Source of the DNA: a virus
DNA length: 23,709 nucleotides
IMG/VR virus record: IMGVR_UViG_3300025030_002198
Location: 1 to 23,709 of that record
Reading direction: 5' to 3' (one strand)
A program made the position numbers and the translations under genes. This document shows positions 13,743 to 20,798 of the stretch, one piece after another. Below the pieces are notes generated by a model that made no database searches, was not told the DNA's origin, and worked only from the letters and a program-made list of their open reading frames with translations. The stretch's first letter is position 1, and each line of letters starts with the position of its first letter.

Positions 13743-14465
13743 ATGCTAAAAGGTTTACAAAATATAAAAGCACATTCAGAAGAAGTTCAGAAAGCTAAAG
13801 CAGAAAAAGATAATTTAATAAGAACACTTAGGATAAGTAGTGGTGATTCTGTTAAGCTTAGATTTTTAACGGATGGTGATGAAATTATTCAAGTACCATT
13901 TCATAATTATACAATAAACTTTCCTTCAGGAAAGAAATTCTCTAAAGATGTCTATTGTGTTGGAAGGGGTTGTGTAGTATGCGATGAAGATAAATTCACT
14001 GAAGAAAATAAAGCTATTAGACAGAAGATATTAGCATATGTGTTTGTTTACGAAATTGAGCATAGGCAAAAAAGACCTGATACTGATTGGAAACTAGATC
14101 CTGCTACAAAGAAATATTTAGAGAAAGTAAATTCTCCAATGTTGCTTTTTACTGGAAAGGGCAATGGCGGATATATAGAAGGCTTATTTACTAGTTATTA
14201 CGGTAAATATAAGACTCTAGTAGATAGAGACTATACTTGGGAACGCAAGGGTGACAGTATGAATGATACTACGTATGCTCTTATGCCCGACGATAAAACA
14301 AAAGCTTCTAGCATAGTTACTGAGTCTAAGAAAGGTCTAAAACCATTAGAAGAACTACTTACAATAATGTATTCTTCAGATGGTATACGAGGAAACACAA
14401 AATCTGGTGAAAGTTCTCAGCAAATACTAGATTCACTAACTAAATCTGATGACAGTTTATTTTAG
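13743..14465 (+). CDS. Single-stranded DNA-binding protein, gp32-like
   Basis: 240 aa. A Lys-rich N-terminal helix (AHSEEVQKAKAEK) is followed by a core with RTLRISSGDSVKLRFLTDG, then H54 and a C72-x4-C77-x2-C80 cluster (YCVGRGCVVC). This is the His-Cys3 zinc-site layout of T4 gp32-type single-stranded DNA-binding proteins, inserted in an OB fold. The last ~30 residues are disordered and end acidic with terminal Phe (DSLTKSDDSLF), the classical SSB tail for recruiting partners. It lies between primase and a basic micro-gene. It should coat single-stranded DNA at the fork and contact helicase, primase and polymerase. Confidence 0.8.
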   Translation: MLKGLQNIKAHSEEVQKAKAEKDNLIRTLRISSGDSVKLRFLTDGDEIIQVPFHNYTINFPSGKKFSKDVYCVGRGCVVCDEDKFTEENKAIRQKILAYVFVYEIEHRQKRPDTDWKLDPATKKYLEKVNSPMLLFTGKGNGGYIEGLFTSYYGKYKTLVDRDYTWERKGDSMNDTTYALMPDDKTKASSIVTESKKGLKPLEELLTIMYSSDGIRGNTKSGESSQQILDSLTKSDDSLF

Positions 14466-14476
14466 AAGGAGGTGAT
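14466..14476 (+). promoter_or_regulatory. Near-perfect Shine-Dalgarno site (AAGGAGGTGAT)
   Basis: An 11-base match to the complement of the 16S rRNA 3' end, the longest in the window. It lies directly after the SSB stop codon and 10 bases (from the GGAGG end) before the ATG of a 20-codon frame. Such a complete match is notable for so short a gene. Confidence 0.7.
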
Positions 14477-14482
14477 AAATAA

Positions 14483-14545
14483 ATGGGAAAAATGCCTAAG
14501 AAGGGAGTTCCTGAGAAGGAGTCCAAAGTTAAGAGAGTAAAGTAG
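14483..14545 (+). CDS. 20-aa strongly basic micro-peptide
   Basis: ATG at 14483 and TAG at 14543-14545. The peptide (MGKMPKKGVPEKESKV then a K-R-V-K end) has about eight Lys/Arg and three Glu residues, with no hydrophobic core. It is preceded by the full Shine-Dalgarno sequence AAGGAGGTGAT, so strong translation is predicted. A second ATG at codon 4 is possible. A nucleic-acid-binding or ribosome-interacting peptide is plausible, or the frame could be a leader for the downstream region; neither is shown. It lies between SSB and a 147-base non-coding stretch with RNA-like secondary structure. Confidence 0.55.
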   Translation: MGKMPKKGVPEKESKVKRVK

Positions 14546-14552
14546 AATTATA

Positions 14553-14657
14553 ATTATTGGTGCAAAAATTTAAAGAATGTATTTTCGTGGAGCACAACTT
14601 TAAAGAGTAAGTTAAATCGGATTTTTAATTGCAAGAAATTGCCTAGCAGCCAATAAT
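14553..14657 (+). ncRNA. Possible structured RNA or leader element
   Basis: This 147-base non-coding stretch (14546-14692) has a long inverted repeat: ATTATTGG-TGC at 14553-14563 pairs with GCA-G-CCAATAAT at 14646-14657 (11 bp with one bulge), closing an ~82-base interior. Inside are a GCAA-GAAA-TTGC hairpin at 14631-14642 (a GNRA-type tetraloop) and two copies of a TTTAAAGA-containing segment. It could be a small RNA, a 5' leader or a processing site. I recognise no known family, and the pairing may be chance in AT-rich DNA. Confidence 0.3.
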
Positions 14658-14692
14658 ATAAAACATAAGAAAAGACGTAAAGAGGCTTAAAA

Positions 14693-15079
14693 ATGGAGAT
14701 AAAAAAATTAGACAAATCTTCATATAATCCGGGAAGCTTGGAAGCAATAGAAAGAGGTTGTACATGTCCTCAAATGGATAATAATTATGGAAAAGGTGTG
14801 GGGAACGGAAACTATTGGATGCTTGAAGATTGTCCTTTACATGGGAGTTTCTTAATTGATGACGTTCCCATAAAACTTAGAAAGAAGAAAAAACAAACAG
14901 TGACCGCGAGAATTGTCGATCCCGTGGGTTCTCTTTTCTCAGGGGAAATAAGAGAAACATTAAGTTTAGAAGAACGTGTGAAACTGTTAGAAGAAAGGGT
15001 TTTTGGCTTGGAAAAAATTATAGCAAACTCAAATAAACCACACGAACACCGTAGATTGAATAATATAATAGGAAGATAA
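14693..15079 (+). CDS. Hypothetical protein with GCTCP...CPLHG motif and C-terminal coiled coil
   Basis: 128 aa. The N-terminal ~60 residues carry N-P-G-S-x-E-A-I-x-R-G-C-T-C-P-x-M-D-N-x-x-G-x-G and D-C-P-L-H-G. I recognise this pattern from a small protein family widespread in phages and bacteria, in which the Cys/His set probably binds a metal. A basic KLRKKKK linker follows, then a helix with heptad-like E/L spacing (SLEERVKLLEERVFGLEKII), likely a coiled coil for self-association. AGAGG lies about 8 bases upstream of the ATG. It follows the non-coding segment and precedes a second small coiled-coil protein; its function is unknown. Confidence 0.75.
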   Translation: MEIKKLDKSSYNPGSLEAIERGCTCPQMDNNYGKGVGNGNYWMLEDCPLHGSFLIDDVPIKLRKKKKQTVTARIVDPVGSLFSGEIRETLSLEERVKLLEERVFGLEKIIANSNKPHEHRRLNNIIGR

Positions 15080-15135
15080 AATTTGGGAACAAAATTAGAA
15101 AATCTACCAAATATAAATGTTATGAAGGAGTAAAT

Positions 15136-15453
15136 ATGGCGAAGGTAAGCGTAGATTTGGGATTAACTTTAAAATTACCAAAGGGTGATAATTTTGAATT
15201 TATACGACCCGCAGTGTCAGTGCAAGAAGTAGATGTTAGTAATGTAGACAAGGAACTTGAACTAGTAAGAAAAGCTTTACCAAAAGTTTGGGATGAAGCT
15301 TCGACACAACTGGAAACATTGTTAGAAAAGGAATTTACTGATTTAGACGTAGAGAAAAAGAAATCGCTAGTAGAAGTAGTAAAAGTGCTTAGAAATGAAG
15401 TAAAAATACTAAAAGAAGCTGTGTTAGCCATAGAAAAGAAAAGCAATAAATGA
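15136..15453 (+). CDS. Hypothetical coiled-coil protein
   Basis: 105 aa with AAGGAG 7 bases before the ATG. The first 35 residues are beta-like (KVSVDLGLTLKLPKGDNFEFIRPAVSVQEVDV). The rest is helical with heptads rich in Leu, Glu and Lys (KELELVRKALPKVWDEASTQ, VVKVLRNEVKILKEAVLAI), a likely coiled coil. Small proteins starting with a similar KVSV-x-x-G strand pattern are frequent in phage replication clusters, but I know no function. It overlaps the next gene by 4 bases (ATGA), so it is translationally coupled to the Rossmann-fold gene. Confidence 0.7.
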   Translation: MAKVSVDLGLTLKLPKGDNFEFIRPAVSVQEVDVSNVDKELELVRKALPKVWDEASTQLETLLEKEFTDLDVEKKKSLVEVVKVLRNEVKILKEAVLAIEKKSNK

Positions 15454-16211
15454 AGTTGAAAGTAGCTATTTTAGGATCTGGGCCCTCAGGTTTAATGGCT
15501 TATTGGGCATGTTTGAACAGGGGTGTATATCCTCAAATTATCTCTGATAATATTAAAGTGCCCATTGTAGAAGGATTTCATTATTTGCATGAATCATGTG
15601 GACTACCTTTAAAACCCAGCTCATTGCTTCACCAAATTATTCCGAATAATTGTGATTTAAAAGTTGCTAGTGAAAACTATAGTCAAAAAGTCTATGACAA
15701 CACACAGATGAAGAACAATGTTCGATGTGGTTACCAGGAGATTTATAATCTTCGCGAAGCAATTAATTTTTTATATAATATAGCTAAAGGTCAAATGTTG
15801 AACTTAAGAATTACTAGTATTGCTGATGTTAACTCTTTATCTACCAAGTATGATTTAGTATTTTCAAGTATCCCATTTAATTTTTTCTTTCCTGGAAATT
15901 GCTGTTTTAGGATTAGTTTTATTAAACATTATCATGATCTTGCTAACCTTAATTTCTGTTTCTATGATACTTTGCCTGATAGTGTGTATCTTAGATTTGG
16001 CACAGTATTTAATAGTGCATTTATCGAAGCAAAAACACAAATTGATGCTGACTACAAAGCTACTATAAAAGTTACTACTACTAATGTCATTGGCGGAGGA
16101 TTCAATGAGAATGTTATAAGAATAGGACGTTTTGGTGCATGGGATAAGAAAGAGAGAATTGATACTACTTATCATAAAGTTATAAAGGTGCTTGATGGAA
16201 GAACTGTATAA
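15450..16211 (+). CDS. Rossmann-fold FAD/NAD-binding protein, ThyX-cluster type
   Basis: 253 aa with an N-terminal VAILGSGPSGLMAYWAC, a G-x-G-x-x-G dinucleotide-binding loop of the FAD-dependent oxidoreductase superfamily. After it come VEGFHYLHESCGLPL and the tract EIYNLREAINFLYN. RFGAWDKKERIDTTYHKV near the C-terminus resembles a conserved block of similar short oxidoreductase-like proteins in other phage nucleotide clusters. It is shorter than full monooxygenases (~400 aa) and lacks a visible second dinucleotide site. It overlaps the next gene by 17 bases and lies two genes before the ThyX-like enzyme, so a flavin-linked role beside ThyX is plausible but unproven. Confidence 0.65.
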   Translation: MKLKVAILGSGPSGLMAYWACLNRGVYPQIISDNIKVPIVEGFHYLHESCGLPLKPSSLLHQIIPNNCDLKVASENYSQKVYDNTQMKNNVRCGYQEIYNLREAINFLYNIAKGQMLNLRITSIADVNSLSTKYDLVFSSIPFNFFFPGNCCFRISFIKHYHDLANLNFCFYDTLPDSVYLRFGTVFNSAFIEAKTQIDADYKATIKVTTTNVIGGGFNENVIRIGRFGAWDKKERIDTTYHKVIKVLDGRTV

Positions 16212-17046
16212 TATACAAAAAAGATTTACTGATAAAATATTAGTTGATTATGGTGTAAAACATCCTATTACTTATGCTGATAAAGTTAGGCTCACAAAAG
16301 AATATATCTTGTCTTTACATAGTGAATGTGATGAAGTATTAGAACAACTAAATTGGAAAAGCCATAGAGCTGAAAATAAAGAGTTGAACATAGACAATGT
16401 TTACACAGAGCTTATAGATGTTCAGAAATATTTGTGGGGATTAATGTATATCTGGGGAATGGATGTAGAAGTAATATCAAAAATATTTACTTTGAAATCT
16501 TTGGAGGTAGAAAGAAGATGGATTCAAGATAAAGAACTTTCTAATAATAAGGATAATATTTGCTTAATTGATATCGATGGCGTATTAAACAATTATCCAG
16601 TATGCTTTTATGACTGGGTGCTATCTACATATAATAAAGAATATAGCGAATATATTAATAATCCTGTAGAATATGAACGCTATAAACATTTATATAGATC
16701 TAGCGACGCAAAATCTAAACTTCAAGTAATACCCTCATCTATTGAAGCATTAGATAAACTTAAACTTAAAAAGTATAAAATAATATTATTTACAAATAGG
16801 CCCTTTTCGAAATACTTTTTAATGTATTCTTATACATTACAATGGTTATCAGATAATAGTATTCCCTATGATTATTTGCTTTCATCAGAGAATCGAAAAA
16901 TAATTGATTGCAAGGGGATAAATAATATAAAATTTATTATTGATGACAATAAAGATACTTGTAGTGATTTTAAGGCATTGGGAATAAAGGCGTATCAATT
17001 TGGAGTAGATATAAGGAATATTAAAGAAATTGAGGAATTGAAGTGA
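16195..17046 (+). CDS. All-alpha NTP pyrophosphatase (dUTPase/MazG type) fused to HAD phosphatase
   Basis: 283 aa from ATG 16195, with AAAGGTG just upstream; a TTG one codon earlier is less likely. Residues ~35-110 have the all-alpha NTP-PPase pattern E44-C-D-E47 ... E72-L-I-D75 with a NWKSHR element typical of dimeric dUTPase/MazG-like proteins, which cut (d)NTP to (d)NMP plus pyrophosphate. Residues ~121-283 form a HAD phosphatase: D126-I-D128-G-V, then ILFTNRP (motif II Thr), and FIIDDN (motif IV), as in 5'(3')-deoxyribonucleotidases. The two-domain order suggests dNTP to dNMP to nucleoside in one chain. It overlaps both neighbours, between the Rossmann protein and ThyX-like gene. Confidence 0.75.
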   Translation: MEELYNIQKRFTDKILVDYGVKHPITYADKVRLTKEYILSLHSECDEVLEQLNWKSHRAENKELNIDNVYTELIDVQKYLWGLMYIWGMDVEVISKIFTLKSLEVERRWIQDKELSNNKDNICLIDIDGVLNNYPVCFYDWVLSTYNKEYSEYINNPVEYERYKHLYRSSDAKSKLQVIPSSIEALDKLKLKKYKIILFTNRPFSKYFLMYSYTLQWLSDNSIPYDYLLSSENRKIIDCKGINNIKFIIDDNKDTCSDFKALGIKAYQFGVDIRNIKEIEELK

Positions 17047-17999
17047 ATAGCATAGGTGAATTAAGAAAAATAATGGGAACAAATCCCAAAGAAAACGTAG
17101 AACTTAAAACTGAATTCTATGAGGGTGTAAAAGGAATTTCAGTAAAACTAATGGATTATAACATTAACCCATATAAAGCGATGTATAATATGGCAACTTC
17201 AACATGGGGAAATACTATAGATAAATGGCATGAAACTTCTTTAGAAGGCAAATTCCAGGTAATAAAAGCAATATTAGAATTTAAAGCTTTGCCTAACGCA
17301 ATGGAAGAACCCACATTTTGTTTTGCAATAGAAAAATGTTCTAGATCAGCGTTTGACCAAATAGCGAGAGCTAGAATAGGGGCAGTATTTTCGAGTCAGG
17401 GTTGGCGCGACAATGATCATTCTGACATAGGATTTAGAGTGCCACAGTCAATTTGGGATGATGCGCAATCTCTTGATAATTTTAAGATATCTTGCAATAT
17501 GGCAAAAAAGGAATACCATAGATTAATTTCTGAGGGACAATCAAATTGGCAAGATGCAAGAGCTCTACTCCCTATTTCTGCTTGTCATAATTTTTCAATG
17601 TCTATGAATTATATGGCTTTAAGAAATTTTTGTAATAAAAGATTGAAAAATTGCGAACAAGCAGATACCGTAGCAGTGGCATGGTTAATTAGAGAAGAAG
17701 TGCATAAAGTATTTCCTTTATTGGGTAGTTATCTAAGACCCTCATGTGACTGGAAAAGAATCTGTGAATATCATCAGAATTATGCTTTATCAGAAGCTTT
17801 TGGTTGTCTATTTAGGAGTTGCGGTAGAAATAAAGATTTGAATCAAGATAATTATGCTTCTTTTAATTATTCTTGTTCTAATAAGGACACGATTGCAAAA
17901 CAATTAGGAATTACAATTCCTAATGCTGACGAGTATCTTCCTATTAGTAATGTAGAGTATTTATCTAAAAATGATTTTGGATTATTCAATGCTGATTAA
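17043..17999 (+). CDS. thyX: ThyX-family flavin-dependent thymidylate synthase, divergent
   Basis: 318 aa, started at GTG 17043 overlapping the previous stop (GTGA). The C-terminal half has ARALLPISACHNFSMSMNYMALRNFCNKRL followed by Q-A-D-T-V-A-V-A-W-L-I-R-E-E-V-H-K-V-F-P, the order of ThyX helices that bind dUMP and folate. The family signature RHRxxSxNxxSxRY is replaced by RARIGAVFSSQGWRDN at residues ~109-124; the two Arg residues are kept but His, Ser, Asn and Arg-Tyr are not. Canonical ThyX makes dTMP from dUMP using FAD, NADPH and methylene-THF. Here the altered signature could mean an atypical ThyX or a different flavin-dependent pyrimidine-C5 enzyme. Family assignment is good; the exact reaction is not certain. 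Confidence 0.75.
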   Translation: MNSIGELRKIMGTNPKENVELKTEFYEGVKGISVKLMDYNINPYKAMYNMATSTWGNTIDKWHETSLEGKFQVIKAILEFKALPNAMEEPTFCFAIEKCSRSAFDQIARARIGAVFSSQGWRDNDHSDIGFRVPQSIWDDAQSLDNFKISCNMAKKEYHRLISEGQSNWQDARALLPISACHNFSMSMNYMALRNFCNKRLKNCEQADTVAVAWLIREEVHKVFPLLGSYLRPSCDWKRICEYHQNYALSEAFGCLFRSCGRNKDLNQDNYASFNYSCSNKDTIAKQLGITIPNADEYLPISNVEYLSKNDFGLFNAD

Positions 18000-20370
18000 G
18001 ACAAACAATGAATTTAACACACTATTAGAGGACATCAAATCGCAGCAATATATTGGATTTGATACTGAAACTACGGGATTATTTCCATTTTTAGGAGATA
18101 GGATTTGTGGTATTTCAATTTCATTTAAAGATAAGCGAGTATTTTATATACCCATTAAGAATATATATAATAGTCATGGGTTTTCTAACAATGCGGTCAA
18201 ACTATTATATGACATGATCATTTCAAATAATGTTACTATTATTGGGCATAATCTAAAATTTGATCTCGAGATGTTATATTTTGAAAACATTGATATTTTT
18301 AAATTTAAGATATATGACACTTTAATACTTGCGCGTCTTTGTTTAAAAGAGAAATTTAGATATGGACTAAAAGAAATTGCTAGTGAATTGATTGACGAAT
18401 CAGCGAAAAGCTCAGAAGACATACTTAAAAAATTGATGCGCAAGAGTAAAATTAAGTCATATGCACAAGTTCCAATAGATGATATGGTTACATATGCATC
18501 AAATGACGCATTATATACGCTAGAACTATTTAAACTTTTTCAAAAACAAATAGTTGATGAGAACTTACAAGCTATTTGTGAAATAGAACATAGATTATTA
18601 TTTACATTAATACAAATGGAATTATCGGGCGTAAAAATTGATAGAGAGTATGTTACTAAATGTCAAGTAATAGAAACAAAGAAATTAGATTTATTACAGA
18701 AAGAGATTTTTTCTTTTGCAAGAACTGAATTTAATATATTGAGCAATAAGCAGTTAAATGAAGTGATGCAGAGTTTAAAGTTCACTTCGCCTGTAATGGG
18801 AAAAAATTCATTTTCATGGAGTGAAGAAGTTTTAGCGCAATTACAGCATCCATTTGCTGATGCAATTTTGCGTTATCGCACACGTGCTAAACTTTTATCT
18901 ACATACATTGAGCCATTTCTTAATTATACAAGTGACACTAACGAATTTATTCATTGTAATTTTAGACAGTATGGAACTAGAACAGGGCGTCTTTCTTGTG
19001 TTGAACCAAACTTACAAAATATTCCTAGAATAGAAGAATTTCCCACTAGGAACGTTTCATTAATTACTAGTAGCGATAATATTAACAAGATGATAGATGA
19101 AAATGATATTAGCAGTATTCGTTCTGCGTTTATTCCATCAATAGGGAAATTATTTTTCTTTGATTATAGTCAAATGGAGTTACGAGTTGCAGCTGATTAT
19201 GCAAATGAAGACGTGATGATTGATGCATTTAATAAAGATATTGACGTACATAGCGCTATTGCACATGAGTTATTTAAGATGCCCGAAGACAAAGATTCAG
19301 CAGAATATAAGTATTTGCGTGATACAACTAAAAAAATAGATTTCGGTATATTATATGGTATTGGCCCGAAATTATTATCTACACAAATAAACAAAACGTA
19401 TGATGAAGCTAAAGCGTACTTAAATAAATTTTTTAAGCGCTTTAAGAGTTTAAAACAATTTATTGATAAAGTTGCAAAAACAGTTGAAACTAGAGGTTAT
19501 ATTTTTAATAAATTTGGTCGAAGATATCGAATTGATGCAGAACGTTCATATACGGGGATTAACTATTTAGTGCAAGGATCTTGCGCAGATATATTAAAAT
19601 CTGCAATGGTGAAAATTGCAGACTATTTAAAAGATAAGAAAACAAGAATGATTCTATCAATTCATGATGAGCTAGCATTTGATGTTGCAAACGATGAATA
19701 TTTCGAGGTTATTCCTAAAATAAAAGAAATAATGGAATTCTCTAGTGTACTTAACCGTGTGCCATTAAAAGTTGAAGTTGCGTATTCATCATTTAGTTGG
19801 GGTAAAAAAGCTGAATTTAATATTGACTTATATAATTTACATTGTCAACAATATAGTTGTTCAAACTGCAAATTATGCGAACTAAGTGTGAATATAGCAA
19901 ATTCTCAATTGGGTCATGGGAAATTAATTGGCTATGGTTTTGGAAAAGTCTTCTTTGTTGCGCAAAATCCATCTTATTATCGGCATAAAAATATTATCAC
20001 GCCCATTGATGACGTGGGTATCAGTCGCCAATTCATGAACATGCTATTTTCATTGGGTTTTAAGTCAAAATATTACTATACAAATTTAGTTAAGTGCAGC
20101 ACTAAAGATAATATTGTTCCTGATATTGAAACTATTAATGTTTGTGCAAATAATTGGCTACAAAAAGAACTTAAAATCGTACAACCTAAATTAATTGTTG
20201 CAATGGGAAAGCTATCAATAGATTTTTTCAATGGTAAATTAGGCGAATTTACTCACTATAATGATTGTGATGTATATTCGATATATCATCCGTCGTATAT
20301 TGCGCGAAACAATAATTTAAAGAAAGAATACATTGAGGAGTTAGAAAAAATTATAGGAGTTGCAAAATAA
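17971..20370 (+). CDS. DNA polymerase I (3'-5' exo plus polymerase) with C-terminal uracil-DNA glycosylase domain
   Basis: 799 aa from ATG 17971; ATG 17989 has a better GGA at 7 bases and is an equally likely start. Residues ~28-180 are the DnaQ-like proofreading exonuclease (FDTETTGL, IIGHNLKFDLEML, YASNDALYTLEL), acidic residues intact. Residues ~330-610 are the family A polymerase: motif A FFFDYSQMELRV, motif B KKIDFGILYGIG, motif C LSIHDELAFDV. Residues ~625-799 match Fe-S UDG: C630-x2-C633-x2-C636, VFFVAQNPSYYRH, then LVKC709-x15-C725, and IYHPSYIARN. There is no 5'-3' exonuclease domain. This is the phage replicative polymerase joined to a uracil-removing domain. It overlaps the ThyX-like gene by 29 or 11 bases. 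Confidence 0.88.
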   Translation: MILDYSMLIKTNNEFNTLLEDIKSQQYIGFDTETTGLFPFLGDRICGISISFKDKRVFYIPIKNIYNSHGFSNNAVKLLYDMIISNNVTIIGHNLKFDLEMLYFENIDIFKFKIYDTLILARLCLKEKFRYGLKEIASELIDESAKSSEDILKKLMRKSKIKSYAQVPIDDMVTYASNDALYTLELFKLFQKQIVDENLQAICEIEHRLLFTLIQMELSGVKIDREYVTKCQVIETKKLDLLQKEIFSFARTEFNILSNKQLNEVMQSLKFTSPVMGKNSFSWSEEVLAQLQHPFADAILRYRTRAKLLSTYIEPFLNYTSDTNEFIHCNFRQYGTRTGRLSCVEPNLQNIPRIEEFPTRNVSLITSSDNINKMIDENDISSIRSAFIPSIGKLFFFDYSQMELRVAADYANEDVMIDAFNKDIDVHSAIAHELFKMPEDKDSAEYKYLRDTTKKIDFGILYGIGPKLLSTQINKTYDEAKAYLNKFFKRFKSLKQFIDKVAKTVETRGYIFNKFGRRYRIDAERSYTGINYLVQGSCADILKSAMVKIADYLKDKKTRMILSIHDELAFDVANDEYFEVIPKIKEIMEFSSVLNRVPLKVEVAYSSFSWGKKAEFNIDLYNLHCQQYSCSNCKLCELSVNIANSQLGHGKLIGYGFGKVFFVAQNPSYYRHKNIITPIDDVGISRQFMNMLFSLGFKSKYYYTNLVKCSTKDNIVPDIETINVCANNWLQKELKIVQPKLIVAMGKLSIDFFNGKLGEFTHYNDCDVYSIYHPSYIARNNNLKKEYIEELEKIIGVAK

Positions 20371-20375
20371 AAATA

Positions 20376-20798
20376 TTGATTTTCGAGGGACTTGATTGCT
20401 CTGGAAAAAGTCCTGTGATTACTAGAATTCGAGAACTTCTGGGTAAATATAATTTTCATGATTTAGTAATTGATAGATTCATATGTTCATTGTATGTCTT
20501 TGATACATTTTTTAAGCGCGTGACACCAGAAAGAATGCGTGAAATTAAAGAAATGCAAGATAATTTTTCAAAATTGCCAATAGTAACAATTTTTCTAGAT
20601 ATTTCTCCTGAAATAGCATTTAAGCGTTGTCAAGTTAAGGAGACTTTTTTTAATTATTCAATTACAGATTTGACACAAATGCGCAACATATATTTTAAAG
20701 CATTTACAGAACTGGGTGTGCAAAATATCTTACATATAGATGCGAATAATAAAGATATTGACACTATCGCAAAAGAGATATTGGAGAAAATTAAATGA
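20376..20798 (+). CDS. Deoxynucleoside monophosphate kinase, P-loop
   Basis: 140 aa from TTG 20376, giving IFEGLDCSGKS (Walker A) at the N-terminus, LVIDRFICSLYVFDTFF (the D-R substrate and lid element of thymidylate kinase-like enzymes) and a VTIFLDISPEIAFKRC strand-helix followed by a short lid. It is shorter than cellular Tmk (~210 aa), a reduced phage type. An ATA codon at 20367, three codons earlier, would give K-I-L-I-F-E-G and sits 7 bases after AGGAG, so the true start may be that rare codon. It most likely phosphorylates dTMP or a related dNMP for the phage polymerase. It follows the polymerase immediately and overlaps the next gene (ATGA). Confidence 0.75.
   Translation: MIFEGLDCSGKSPVITRIRELLGKYNFHDLVIDRFICSLYVFDTFFKRVTPERMREIKEMQDNFSKLPIVTIFLDISPEIAFKRCQVKETFFNYSITDLTQMRNIYFKAFTELGVQNILHIDANNKDIDTIAKEILEKIK

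Noticed and set aside
14578-14604. 8-codon frame (ATGTATTTTCG start) in the non-coding interval
   Set aside because: Far too short, with no Shine-Dalgarno; more likely part of an RNA element.
15083-15133. 16-codon TTG frame between the GCTCP protein and the coiled-coil gene
   Set aside because: No suitable Shine-Dalgarno at proper distance, no motif, and its end contains the Shine-Dalgarno (AAGGAG) of the next gene; too short to support.
18160-18175. TATAATAG-like -10 sequences inside coding genes, here in the polymerase gene
   Set aside because: The motif occurs by chance in AT-rich coding sequence; only copies in operon gaps were kept, and with low confidence.
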